A DNA stretch of 64,000 nucleotides, taken from the NCBI GenBank assembly GCA_016490735.1, contig JAEMWC010000289.1, positions 56,001 through 120,000 of the forward strand, read 5' to 3'. A program made the position numbers and the translations under genes. The DNA is from Pachyseris speciosa (taxonomy: Eukaryota > Cnidaria > Anthozoa > Scleractinia > Pachyseridae). The notes below the pieces were generated by a model. That model was not told where the DNA came from, made no database searches, and saw nothing but the letters and a program-made list of their open reading frames with translations. Shown one piece after another: positions 50,401 through 58,430 of the stretch (positions are counted from its first letter, which is position 1; each line of letters begins with the position of its first letter).

Positions 50401-53400
50401 GGAGGATTATTTAAGGCCCTTGCTTAGAAAGGATCCAGATGAAATCATCCTCCATGTTGGAACTAATAACATACGCGACGAAAGTCCGCGCAGCGTGGCT
50501 GAGGGCATTGTCAACGTGGTAACTCAGATTCAACAGGATTTCCCGTCTACGCGCCTAGCAATTTCACCACTGCTACCCAGGTCAGATAACTTAGAATTAA
50601 ACGACAAAATCAAGGAGGCCAATAAGATCTTAAAGTCGTTTTGTAGCTCTCGTGGGCTTACATTGCTCCGCGTCACCAATATAGACTTAACTAGTTTAAA
50701 TCGTAGGGGTGTCCACCTTAACCGCAAAGGGTCTTCACTTCTTTCGAATTGCTATGCTGATTTTCTTAAGTCTAATTGAATATTTGGTAGTGAGCCTGCT
50801 ATCCCTACCTCGTCCCGGTCTAATGAAAACTCTAACCGGGAACCTGGTCATGACCGTAAATCTGAACCAGACCTAACTTTCGGTTTACCCAAACTTAAGG
50901 GCTTTAAAATTGCATTTGTCAATATTGTCAGTTTGCCTAAATACCTGGACGAGCTTCGCCTAAGAATGCAATCTCAGTCATTAGACATACTAGCCTTAAG
51001 TGAGACTCGTCTTGACAATACCTTTACTGATTCTGCAGTGTCAATAGAAGGTTATACAATTGTTAGGCGTGACCGGTGTAGAGGTGGTGGTGGTGTTGCC
51101 ATGTACATTCGTAACGTTATCGATTATAAAATCAGATCCGACCTTTCTGATCCAGATCTTGAGTTCTTGTGTATTGAAATTCAAAAACCCAAGGCCAAGC
51201 CATTTCTTCTTTCAAACTGGTACAGACCTCCGAATACACCAGTTGAGCTTTTTGTTAAGTTCGAGGTCCTTCTGGGAAAGATTGAAGCGGAAAATATTGA
51301 ATCAAATATACTAGGTGATTTAAACTGTGACATGACGGCAATTACCCCAGCTAATGAAACTAAACACCTTATTGAACTCTGTGAATCGTATCAATATGCT
51401 CAATTGATTAAGGAGCCTACACGCGTCACCTCAAGTTCTAAATCACTTATCGACTTATTTCTTACCAATGAGCCCGACAAATTTGTTACATCAGGCGTGT
51501 CTCATATTGGTTGCAGCGATCACAGTCTAATCTATGTCTCTAGAAAATTAACATGCCCTAGGTCGTTCCCGCGAATCATTGAATCGAGACAATACAAAAA
51601 TTTTGTGCCCGATAACTTTATGAATGACATGGCGCTGGTACCTTGGGACATAATAGAGCAAATAGATAATCCTACTAGAGCGTGGGAGGTGTGGAAACAA
51701 TCATTTTTAGCAGTAGCCAACCTTCATGCACCTGTTAAGAAAAGGAGAGTTAGAAACTCTAAGGCTCCCTGGCTTACCCCTGAAATCAAGCGATTGATGT
51801 GGGAAAGAGACAGAATAAAGCGAATTGCAACCGTCACCAATGATCAGTTAAAATGGGCGGAGTACAGACGACTTAAGAATCGAGTAAACCATTCTATTAA
51901 GGCCTGCAAGAAGAATTACTATCATTCTTACTTCAAGGATAACGTTGGAAAAGCAAAAGCGACTTGGAATGGAATTAATACAATATTATCGCGAAAGAAA
52001 AACTCTGCCCCGGCGTCAAAACTGATTATTGGTGACACGGTGATAACGGACCCCCATGAGCTAAGCAACGCTTTTAACAGGCATTTTACCGATATTGGCC
52101 CCAATTTAGCGGCAAACATAAATCCCCCTTGAGTCAGTTTTCGTGATTTTGTAGAATCTTGTGAGAGCACCTTCGAGCTTGAATTACTAACTACTGACGG
52201 ACTGCGCAAACTTGTGAACGATATCCCTGTAGGCAAGGCTGATGGCCTCGATGGTATTCCAACTTGCCTCTTAAAGTTATCATTTTCATTCATTGCGTCT
52301 TCCCTGACACACATTTTTAATTTAGTTATTTCCACTGGAATCATTCCCAAAGACTGGAAGAGTGCTAGAGTAACTCCAATTTTCAAAGCTGACTCGAAGG
52401 TTGACCCAGCCAATTACAGGCCTATTTCTGTACTTTCTGTAATAGCTAAACTCTTTGAAAAAGCCATTTTTAATCAGGTATATACATATTTAAATGACAA
52501 TAAGTTACTTTCGAAATATCAGTCTGGCTTTAGACCTATGCACTCTACTCTTACAGCTCTTATTGATATCACAGACAATTGGTATCTTAACATTGACGAT
52601 GGTTTGACAAATGCCATTCTGTTTATTGATTTAAAAAAGGCATTTGATACTATTGACCATGAGATCCTTCTGTCAAAATTGGAGCTGTATGGGTTTAAAG
52701 GTGCAAGTCTTAATCTTTTCCGAGACTACCTCTCTGATAGAACTCAGGTTACAGTTATAAACAACGTAAATTCTGAAACTAACTTCATAAGTTGTGGGGT
52801 GCCTCAAGGCTCAATCCTCGGCCCCCTACTATTCCTACTGTACATTAACGATCTCCCAAACTGTAACCTTCTATCAGATGTGAGGATTACGCCGATGACA
52901 CTAATCTTACGTTTGCCTCCAAAGACCCTGATGAGCTGTTTTCATCCCTGACTCACGATTTAGGTAATCTGAAACAATGGCTCGATTCTAACCGTCTAAG
53001 TCTTAATGTCCTCAAAACTAAGTGTCTGTTTACAGGTACAAGGCACAAAATCTCCTTGCTCCCTAGTGAACCTCACATATGCCTTGATGGGCATTCAATT
53101 GAACGAGTCAATAATTACAAATGCCTAGGCGTTCAGGTTGATGAAACACTCTCGTGGGAAGCTCACATCTCCGAAGTCGTCGGTAAGGTTGCTAAAGTAC
53201 TTGCTGCCCTGAGGAGACTAAGACCGATGTGTCCCCAGAGTACCCTAGTCACAATTTACAAGTCATTGATTCTTCCGCATCTCGATTATTGCAGCGCTGT
53301 CTGGGGCTGCATCGGTAATGGCCTCAGCCAAAAACTAGAGAAACTACAAAAAAGGGCTGCACGCATAATAACAGGGTCTAGTTGGGATACCAGATCTGCC

Positions 53401-53851
53401 CAGATTCTTCATGCCCTTAAATGGAATAGCCTCGCTGACAGACGTGAAAAACAACTGAAATCTTTAATGTTCAAAACTGTAAATAACCTTGTACCCGAAT
53501 ACCTGTCTGATAAATTCGCCAGCGTTAATACCATCCACAGACATAATCTTCGAGGTGCGCAACATAACCTGTTTATTCCGCGTCCGAACACTGAGGCCCT
53601 CAAGAAGAGTTTTCGTTATAGGGGCGCAGTAACATGGAACAGTCTGTCAGCGGAGGCTAAGCAGGCCACTACTTTAGATAGTTTTTATTCCGCTATTGTA
53701 CATTAGTAATTTCTTAACTTAGTTTAGCACTTATTTAAGGATTTTTTAACAATGTCTGTAATTTAGTCTTAGCTTTTATGTCCTAGTTTTAATGCGCACG
53801 GCTCTTTAGAAGACCACTTTTTAGTGATAAGGATCCCGTGGATAAATAAAG

Positions 53852-53889
<38 letters not shown>

Positions 53890-56795
53890 AGGTATAGCGC
53901 AAAAAGGCATAACGCGAAAAGGCATAACGCAAATAGGCATAACGCAAAAAGGCATAATGCAAATAGGCATAACGCGAATAGGCATAACTCGAAAAGGCAT
54001 AACACAAAGAGGCATAACGCGAAAAGTCATAACGCAAATAGGCATAACGTGAAAAGGCATAACGCAAGTAGGCATAACGCGAAAACGCATAGTGCAAATA
54101 GACATAACGCGAAAAGGCATAATGCATAAAGGCATAACGCGAAAAGCCATAAAGCAAATAGGAATAATGTGAAAAGGCATAACGCAAATAGGTATAACGC
54201 AAAAAGGCATAACGCAAGTAGGCATAACGCGAAATGCATAAAGGAAATAGATATAGCGTGGAAAGGCATAACGCAAATAGACATACATGTAACACTAAGA
54301 GAGGGCCGGGAGGAGGGGGCGTATCGGGTTGGGAGGGGAAAGGGGTCAGTAATTGCTGCTGAAAACAAACTAACTAAAAACTAGAGCTTGCAGAAACCCG
54401 TACCGCTGATTCAGATTTCAGAGCTCTTTCAGAGCACATTCAATTAGCGTTTTCGCGTTATGCCTATCTGCGTTACGCCTTTTCGCGTTAAGGCTATTTG
54501 CATTATGCCTTTCCGCTTTACCTCTATTTGCGTTATGCCTTTTCGTGCTATGCCTACTTGCGTTATGCCTTTTCGCACTATGCCTTTTCGCGTTATGCCT
54601 ACTTGTGTTATGCCTTTTCGAGTTTTGCCTATCTACACTATGCCTTTTCGCGTTATGCCTACTTGCATTATGCCTTTTCGCACTATACCTGTTTGCGTTA
54701 TGTCTTTTTGCGTTATGCCTACCTGCGTTATGCCTTTACGCGTTATGCCTACTTGCGTTATGCCTTTTCACGTTATTCGTATTTGCGTTACCCCTATTCG
54801 CGTTATGCCTTTTTGCCTTACGACTTTTCGCGTTATGCCTACTTGCGTTATGCCTTTTCGCACTATGCCTTTTCGCGTTATGCCTACTTGTGTTATGCCT
54901 TTTCGAGTTTTGCCTATCTACACTATGCCTTTTCGCGTTATGCCTACTTGCATTATGCCTTTTCGCACTATACCTGTTTGCGTTATGTCTTTTTGTGTTA
55001 TGCCTACCTGCGTTATGCCTTTACGCGTTATGCCTACTTGCGTTATGCCTTTTCACGTTATTCGTATTTGCGTTACCCCTATTCGCGTTATGCCTTTTTG
55101 CCTTACGACTTTTCGCGTTATGCCTACTTGCGTTATGCCTTTTCGCCCTATGCCTGTGTGAGTTATGCCTTTTCGCGTTATGCCTACTTGCGTTATGGCT
55201 TTTCGCGTTATTCCTATTTGCGTTATGCCTATTCGCGTTATGCCTTTTTGCGTTATGCCTACTTGCGTTATGCCTTTTCGCGTTATTCCTATTTGCGTTA
55301 TGCCTATTCACGTTATACCTTTTCACGTTATGCCTACTAGCGTTATGCCTTTTCGCGTTATTCGTATTTGCATTATGCCTATTCGCGTTATGCCTTTTTG
55401 CGTTATGCCTACTTGCGTCATACCTTTTCGCGCTATGCCTGTTGCGTTATGCCTTTTCGCGTTATGCCTACTTGTGTTACGCCTCTTCGCGTTATGCCTT
55501 TTCGCGTTATTCATATTTGCGTTATGCCTATTCGCGTTATGCCTTTTTGCGTTATGCCTACTTGCGTTAGTATTTTTCTCGATTACAAAGTTTAGATAAT
55601 GTTGTAAATGTTTCTTAAATTTAATTAATTTTAATTGTGTAGTTATTAGTAACTTTAGTAATTTAAATAATTGTTCCTGAAAAGCCCCATTGGGGAGGTA
55701 ACAAGAAAAGTATGTATGTATGTATACCTTTTCGCGCTATGCCTGTTTGCGTTATGCCTTTTCGCGTTATGCCTACTTGCGTTATGCCTTGTTGCATTAT
55801 GTCTACTTGCGATATGCCTTTTCGCGTTATTCCTATTTGCGTTAAGCCTATTCCCGTTATGCCTTTTCACGTTATGCTTACTTGCGTTATGACTTTTCGC
55901 GTTATGTCTATTTGCGTTATGCCTTTTTGCGTTATGCCTGTTTGTGTTATGCCTTTTTGTGTTATGCCTATTTGCGTGATACCTTTTACCATTATGCCTT
56001 TCTGTATTTTGACTATCTGCCTGATACTTGTAAAGGGTTTTTGCCATTCAACTTTCAGGATTGCATTTTGTCATAGATATACCTTTATAGTAAGGAGGGT
56101 ATACATTTTTCTAACAATCAAAATAAAACGCCAGCTGATGATGGGCCATGACCATGATGCGAGGAATTGTGGGTTGTGTATGGTTTATATACAGAAAATG
56201 GAGCTACGCTATTGGTGGTAACATGGTAACGTGAAAAACAGGAATAAATTAATTGAATGAAAAGCGTTCGTTGATACCGTGGGGATTAAGAGTGCCAATT
56301 TGAAAGATCAGTTTTTGCTCGAGATTTTTACGGCTTTCCGTGGTACCTTGGTGTAGGGAAAGGCCGGAGATCGACATGTGTTGTTTGGAATGGTTAGGGA
56401 GATTAAAATGCCGAGCGACAGGTTTGGATGCGTCTTTGTCATCTTTGTCAACATCACGAAGATGTTCTCGGAGTCGGTCACCTAGTCGTCTTCCTGTTTC
56501 GCCGATGTATAACTTTTTGCATAATGTGCAGGTTATGCAATAGATAACATTTGCGGAGGTACACGTGAAGCGATCAGTGATCTTAACAGATCGCTTAGGG
56601 CCCGATATTTTGTCAGTGTTTTGAATGAAACGACAAGTTTTGCATCGCGAGCGCACGCATTTAAAAGTGCCAGGCTGTTCAGTTGTTTTGAATTCGCTTC
56701 TAACTAGAAAGTTACCTACATTTTTGTCGCGTTTGAATGAAATCAGCGGTGGTTGCGAAAAGATTCTAGCAGTTTCTGGATCATTTTGTGTACTC

Positions 56796-56841
<46 letters not shown>

Positions 56842-57605
56842 TTCATGACCATGATGGATCACTTTCTTAACCATTGTTATTACTTTCTTCATTACGTTCT
56901 TCTAATTTTAGAGTTGATGATTTTATCCTGGTGGACAAAGCAGTTGGTACGTTGACAAAAGTGGGGATAAAGCGCAACAAGGAAGGGCTATTCGACGACT
57001 GGAAATTGGAATGGGTAATATCGATGAGAAACTTCTTGTTTAGTATGCTTCTTGTTCAAAGATTTTCACTCCAATTTCGGTATAAACGTCCTTCAGTTAA
57101 CGTGGCTATAAAAGGGCAGGTTACGCACACATTCGCGGAAAAAATGCAGAGTTCTTCCAACAGGAGTTGAACCTATGACCTTCCAATTGCTGTTTTGGAT
57201 ACAGGCTTCGTGGGAGCTGGGGCAATAAATATTTGAAACATTTTAACATCAACGACAAAATCACAATAACAACCAATGTTATTTCATGGTGTATTACAAA
57301 AACCACACGCTTCTCAGTAGTTGAGTTATCTTTATCCTTTGCCCTTGATTTTCGAGGCTTTAGTTTTACCGGGCAAATTCTGCAACCTACTGAGCGGAAA
57401 CTACCCGAACATTTACAATGTTCACCCTAACAAAAGCATGTCTTGAAAAAATAATCATAACAGCTATAAAACTATTTCGTTTTGGTGACTGGATTATATT
57501 TTATTTTTGCAGGTCACTGTACAGCCTGCTGCCTCTTATGTATACAAGTTTGCTTTTAACGAGTGGATAGAACCAAACAAGTGGGTTTACAGCTACGGAG
57601 TATAG
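47290..57605 (+). CDS. Secreted single-PLAT-domain protein, four exons
   Basis: Joining 47290-47428, 48533-48674, 56912-57014 and 57513-57605 gives 477 nt, that is 158 residues plus TAG, with all splice phases agreeing (1, 2, 0) and GT/AG at every boundary. Residues 1-22 form a signal peptide (Lys8, then a hydrophobic stretch ending CFATS). Residues ~48-150 form a PLAT/LH2 beta-sandwich, with YRVSVKTAE, GTDADVFIQIFGELG, FESGQVDDFIL and the conserved late tryptophans. PLAT domains bind lipids, membranes or protein partners. A protein of this size would be a small secreted PLAT protein, not a lipoxygenase or polycystin. The start has A at -3. Intron 2 is 8.2 kb because of inserted elements. Expression is not shown by sequence; the intact frame argues for function. 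Confidence 0.82.
47612..47711. repeat. Palindromic repeat in intron 1
   Basis: GGTCCGTACTGTAA at 47612 pairs with TTACAGTATGGACC ending at 47711, with an inner TTTTTTCCC/GGGAAAAAA pair. A second small palindrome (GGGCCGTACGG and CGGTCCGC) lies at about 47792-47820. It is probably a MITE, but I could not fix its ends. Confidence 0.6.
48264..48457. mobile_element. MITE in intron 1 with 9-bp target duplication
   Basis: Terminal repeats are TAGACCGCGAGCGGTC on the left and the complement of TAGACTGCGAGCAGTC on the right. CTACCACAC flanks both ends (48255-48263 and 48458-48466). The 9-bp duplication suggests a Mutator-type origin. It ends about 70 bp before the exon 2 acceptor. Confidence 0.85.
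48533..48674 (+). CDS. PLAT gene exon 2: first half of the PLAT domain
   Basis: Preceded by a polypyrimidine tract and CAG. It encodes YRVSVKTAE through FESG and ends two bases into the Gln codon at donor GTTAGT. The TDADVFI-x-I-x-GE-x-G core is the clearest PLAT signature in the window. Confidence 0.85.
48740..48865 (+). repeat. Unique end of the foldback element, left copy
   Basis: About 125 bp before the 15-bp repeats begin. Its inverted partner is about 55970-56090, and a direct copy lies at 49245. Confidence 0.85.
48866..49244 (+). repeat. 15-bp minisatellite, plus orientation
   Basis: Units of the form GCATAACGCAAATAG, with the last six bases alternating among AAATAG, AAGTAG and AAAAAG or GAAAAG. 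Because 15 is a multiple of 3, reading frames run through it on both strands; these are not genes. Confidence 0.95.
49245..49378 (+). repeat. Second direct copy of the foldback end
   Basis: Repeats 48740-48880 with a few substitutions and one missing 15-bp unit. The LINE begins where it stops. Confidence 0.85.
49382..50779 (+). CDS. LINE ORF1 protein: SAP, coiled coil, SGNH esterase
   Basis: About 465 residues. Residues ~35-70 form a SAP-like helix-extended-helix (LKTDELKAELNKRGL then KSVLIDRL), a DNA-binding motif. Residues ~105-205 are a charged coiled coil, followed by a very basic patch (RSRRKRSKKEK). Residues ~300-466 resemble the SGNH/GDSL hydrolase fold found in CR1-family ORF1 proteins, with GDSI as block I, GTNN as block III and GVHLNRKG supplying the late His. 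The known role of such ORF1 proteins is RNA binding and particle formation; what the esterase does is unclear. ATG at 49379 and 49382 are both possible; the first lies in flanking repeat DNA. The frame also runs upstream into the repeats. The coding frame is intact. Confidence 0.88.
   Translation: MADGRVSASSEAVSTEQGEISPEQDTPDPATYVSSLKTDELKAELNKRGLKRSGNKSVLIDRLRAAIQAQDQDRGEEPIERSSSNAEMDKRETAWSCSNSKLIIEDLSSFIEAKVKEVCRLEIENLKSEASASYANELVISLQNENKDLQEKLQELESHHIILKQEANSLREEKKSLLTAIRLMNNELQNPNEEKCVPTIISTNLHDQISEGVNGVSPVHDNESSWVTVNGEKFKQRSRRKRSKKEKFSTNANPTEPSRPTIERNQFSHQDRGTPNAAQQTQNPSISVSSGNPSTDHMRKKKLVFIAGDSIIQHVQGWDLSTNDKHVAVKSFSGARIADMEDYLRPLLRKDPDEIILHVGTNNIRDESPRSVAEGIVNVVTQIQQDFPSTRLAISPLLPRSDNLELNDKIKEANKILKSFCSSRGLTLLRVTNIDLTSLNRRGVHLNRKGSSLLSNCYADFLKSN
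50780..53706 (+). pseudogene. LINE ORF2: endonuclease and reverse transcriptase, broken
   Basis: Same frame as ORF1, directly after its TGA (50777-50779), with no nearby ATG; the first in-frame one is at about 50966. Endonuclease motifs run in order: VNI, ALSETRLD, GDLNCD and CSDHS. The reverse transcriptase follows with YRPISVLS, GFRPMHST, FIDLKKAFDTIDHE and CGVPQGSILGPLLFLLYIND. An in-frame TGA sits at 52130-52132 between the two domains. A one-base frameshift near 52883 puts the catalytic YADD (52888-52899) and the C-terminal region (LDYCSAVWG, RYRGAVTWNSL) in another frame. It once nicked target DNA and copied the LINE RNA. It is inactive now unless readthrough or frameshifting occurs. 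Confidence 0.9.
53889..54288 (+). repeat. 15-bp minisatellite, plus orientation, after the LINE
   Basis: Continuation of the block ending at the LINE insertion. About 27 units of the GCATAACGC type. Confidence 0.95.
54289..54450. other. Central spacer of the foldback element
   Basis: Non-repetitive, with a G-rich stretch (GGGAGGAGGGGGCG, then GGGAGGGGAAAGGGG) at about 54307-54346. That stretch could form a G-quadruplex on the plus strand. Confidence 0.7.
54451..55570 (-). repeat. 15-bp minisatellite, inverted orientation, with 285-bp superrepeat
   Basis: About 75 units reading CTATTTGCGTTATGC on the plus strand. A block of 19 units (285 bp) is tandemly duplicated: the variant order around 54576 repeats almost exactly from 54861. 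Long open frames in all phases are artefacts of the 15-bp period. Confidence 0.93.
55571..55725 (+). mobile_element. 5'-truncated LINE tail inserted in the minisatellite
   Basis: An AT-rich 3'-UTR-like segment ends with a short stem (CCCC/GGGG at 55685-55695), a spacer and a (TATG)n tail at 55711-55725, an arrangement typical of LINE 3' ends. The 15-bp repeats resume directly on either side. The family is not identified. Confidence 0.6.
55726..56090 (-). repeat. Right arm end of the foldback element
   Basis: About 17 inverted 15-bp units to 55985, then about 105 bp of unique end sequence complementary to 48740-48850. Confidence 0.9.
56160..56843 (-). mobile_element. 5'-truncated Penelope-like element with 13-bp target duplication
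   Basis: CATGACCATGATG occurs at 56147-56159 and 56844-56856, directly flanking this segment. The inside encodes only the C-terminal GIY-YIG endonuclease region plus about 90 bp of 3' sequence, all on the minus strand. The reverse transcriptase core is absent. It lies in intron 2 of the PLAT gene, antisense to it. Confidence 0.8.
56249..56821 (-). pseudogene. Penelope-like element C-terminus with GIY-YIG endonuclease
   Basis: About 190 residues open from a TAA at the truncated 5' end to a stop after NERFSFN, with no ATG start. The domain has a Cys-rich lead (CVRSRCKTC), then VIYCITCTLCKKLYIGETGR as the GIY-YIG equivalent, RLGDRLREHL with the catalytic Arg region, ARHFNLPNH, and a late Glu (ESRKNLEQ). 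In Penelope-like elements this domain cuts target DNA for the attached reverse transcriptase. The frame is intact over the retained part, so the insertion may be fairly young. Confidence 0.88.
56912..57014 (+). CDS. PLAT gene exon 3: second half of the PLAT domain
   Basis: Acceptor TCTAATTTTAG and donor GTAATA. It encodes VDDFILVDKAVGTLTKVGI through FDDWKLEW, the typical PLAT run ending in a W-x-L-x-x-V strand. The next possible AG acceptor, 2 nt later, would create a stop, which supports this boundary. Confidence 0.85.
57513..57605 (+). CDS. PLAT gene exon 4: C-terminus
   Basis: Acceptor TTATTTTTGCAG. It encodes 30 residues starting VTVQPAASY, including FNEWIEPNKWVYSYG, then TAG. The homologous exon of the decayed paralogue is at 46630. 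Confidence 0.85.
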   Translation, partial: VTVQPAASYVYKFAFNEWIEPNKWVYSYGV

Positions 57606-57835
57606 ACAACGGTCCTCGCTTGAAGCTCTTGATGAGACGAAGTTGACAATTATCGTAACTGGACAAGCGAAAATTTTCATCTTTCAATTAAAAAAATGGT
57701 GGATAATTCGCACGAGTCGCTTATTTTTCCTTGGTATCCAGTGAAACCAAGTCTGGTAGTTTTAATTTCCTTGTAAGTTAAATATATTGAAATTAAAAGA
57801 CTCAGGTATAAAAAATGAAGTCTTCTTACCAGTTA

Positions 57836-58430
57836 CAGTCGAACGTGCATTAGGTAGTCACCCTCTATTAAGCGGTCAGTCTCAACAATACTTGTCTTAA
57901 TTATACAACAGTTCAGTAAACTCTATAGTATTGACCTAACTATTATAAATTATTTTCACTGTCCAATTAATGATTACTTGGACAGTGCTTTTTCCTGAAA
58001 TTCCTTCCCTGGACCCAGGAGGACTACAGCTTGTCCAATTTGGAAATAATTGGATTTAAAAAAATTCCTCTGACAGCGAAATTGCTGTCCTCCGAATATT
58101 TTTCATCCAATTATTTCCACATTGGACGGCATGTAGTCCTATTACATATGCTAATTACTATAACTTCTACCTCTTTTAAGATCACCTCTATTAAGCGGTG
58201 ACCCTTTACTAAGTTCCAAGGAGCTGTTTCTATTGTCTTGGCCTGTGTAAAAGGTCATTGACTTCCTTTTTACACTATATTCTGCTTCTACTAAGTGATT
58301 TTTAAGGGCATTTGAGCATAAACTGTTATAAAATGTGCATGACGTGTATTCTGTTCAACCTGTATAAAGCGTTCCGTCTGTATTATTAAGTGGTCACCCT
58401 CGGGGTAGGACTTAGTGACCGCTTCGACTG
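57836..58430. mobile_element. TA-flanked non-autonomous element (pogo/Tigger-like)
   Basis: Left end TA-CAGTCGAACGTGC and right end GCTTCGACTG-TA are inverted. Both ends hold GGTCACCCTC-type or GTCACCCTC motifs and AAGCGGTCA blocks. The TA duplication and CAGT start fit Tc1/mariner, pogo group. No transposase frame was seen. A separate 121-bp palindrome lies inside. Confidence 0.72.
58020..58140. repeat. 121-bp palindrome nested in the TA-flanked element
   Basis: AGGACTACAGCTTGTCCAAT on the left pairs with ATTGGACGGCATGTAGTCCT on the right, and inner CCAATTATTTCC and GACAGC blocks also pair. Possibly a separate small MITE; no target duplication is evident. Confidence 0.75.

Larger units (their letters stand above)
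49379..53888 (+). mobile_element. CR1/L2-type LINE, near full length, inside the minisatellite
   Basis: Contains ORF1 (SAP, coiled coil, SGNH esterase), ORF2 (APE-type endonuclease and reverse transcriptase), a short 3' UTR with AATAAA at 53845 and a (TTA)n tail at 53854-53888. No RNase H domain was seen. The 15-bp repeats lie on both sides. The 5' junction falls at the ORF1 start codon, so any 5' UTR is missing. ORF2 is broken by an internal TGA and a frameshift, so this copy is not autonomous. Clade assignment is by domain order only. Confidence 0.85.
48740..56090. mobile_element. Foldback element built of 15-bp repeats, carrying nested LINEs
   Basis: The left end (48740, CTATGAAGGTATATCTATGA) and right end (56090, complement of CTATAAAGGTATATC) are inverted repeats that stay alignable for at least 200 bp, first through unique sequence (GACAAAATGCAATCCTGAAA) and then through 15-bp tandem repeats. 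Plus-oriented repeats occupy 48866-49244 and 53889-54288; complementary ones occupy 54451-55570 and 55726-55985. A 160-bp spacer (54289-54450) separates the arms. Without the two LINE insertions the element would be about 2.7 kb. No transposase is present. TA next to both ends could be a target duplication, but this is uncertain. Confidence 0.8.

Noticed and set aside
54460..55599. Very long open frames rich in Arg-Tyr-Ala, Val-Met-Pro or Leu-Cys-Leu repeats on both strands
   Set aside because: They are products of a 15-bp DNA repeat with no stop in any phase. Several frames are open at once, and the DNA units, not the codons, are conserved.
48740..56090. CRISPR-like array
   Set aside because: The units are contiguous 15-mers with no unique spacers, in eukaryotic DNA, arranged as an inverted repeat.
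48740..56090. Clear target-site duplication for the foldback element
   Set aside because: Only TA is shared at both ends, and the terminal bases differ (CTATGAAGG against CTATAAAGG), so I could not define it securely.
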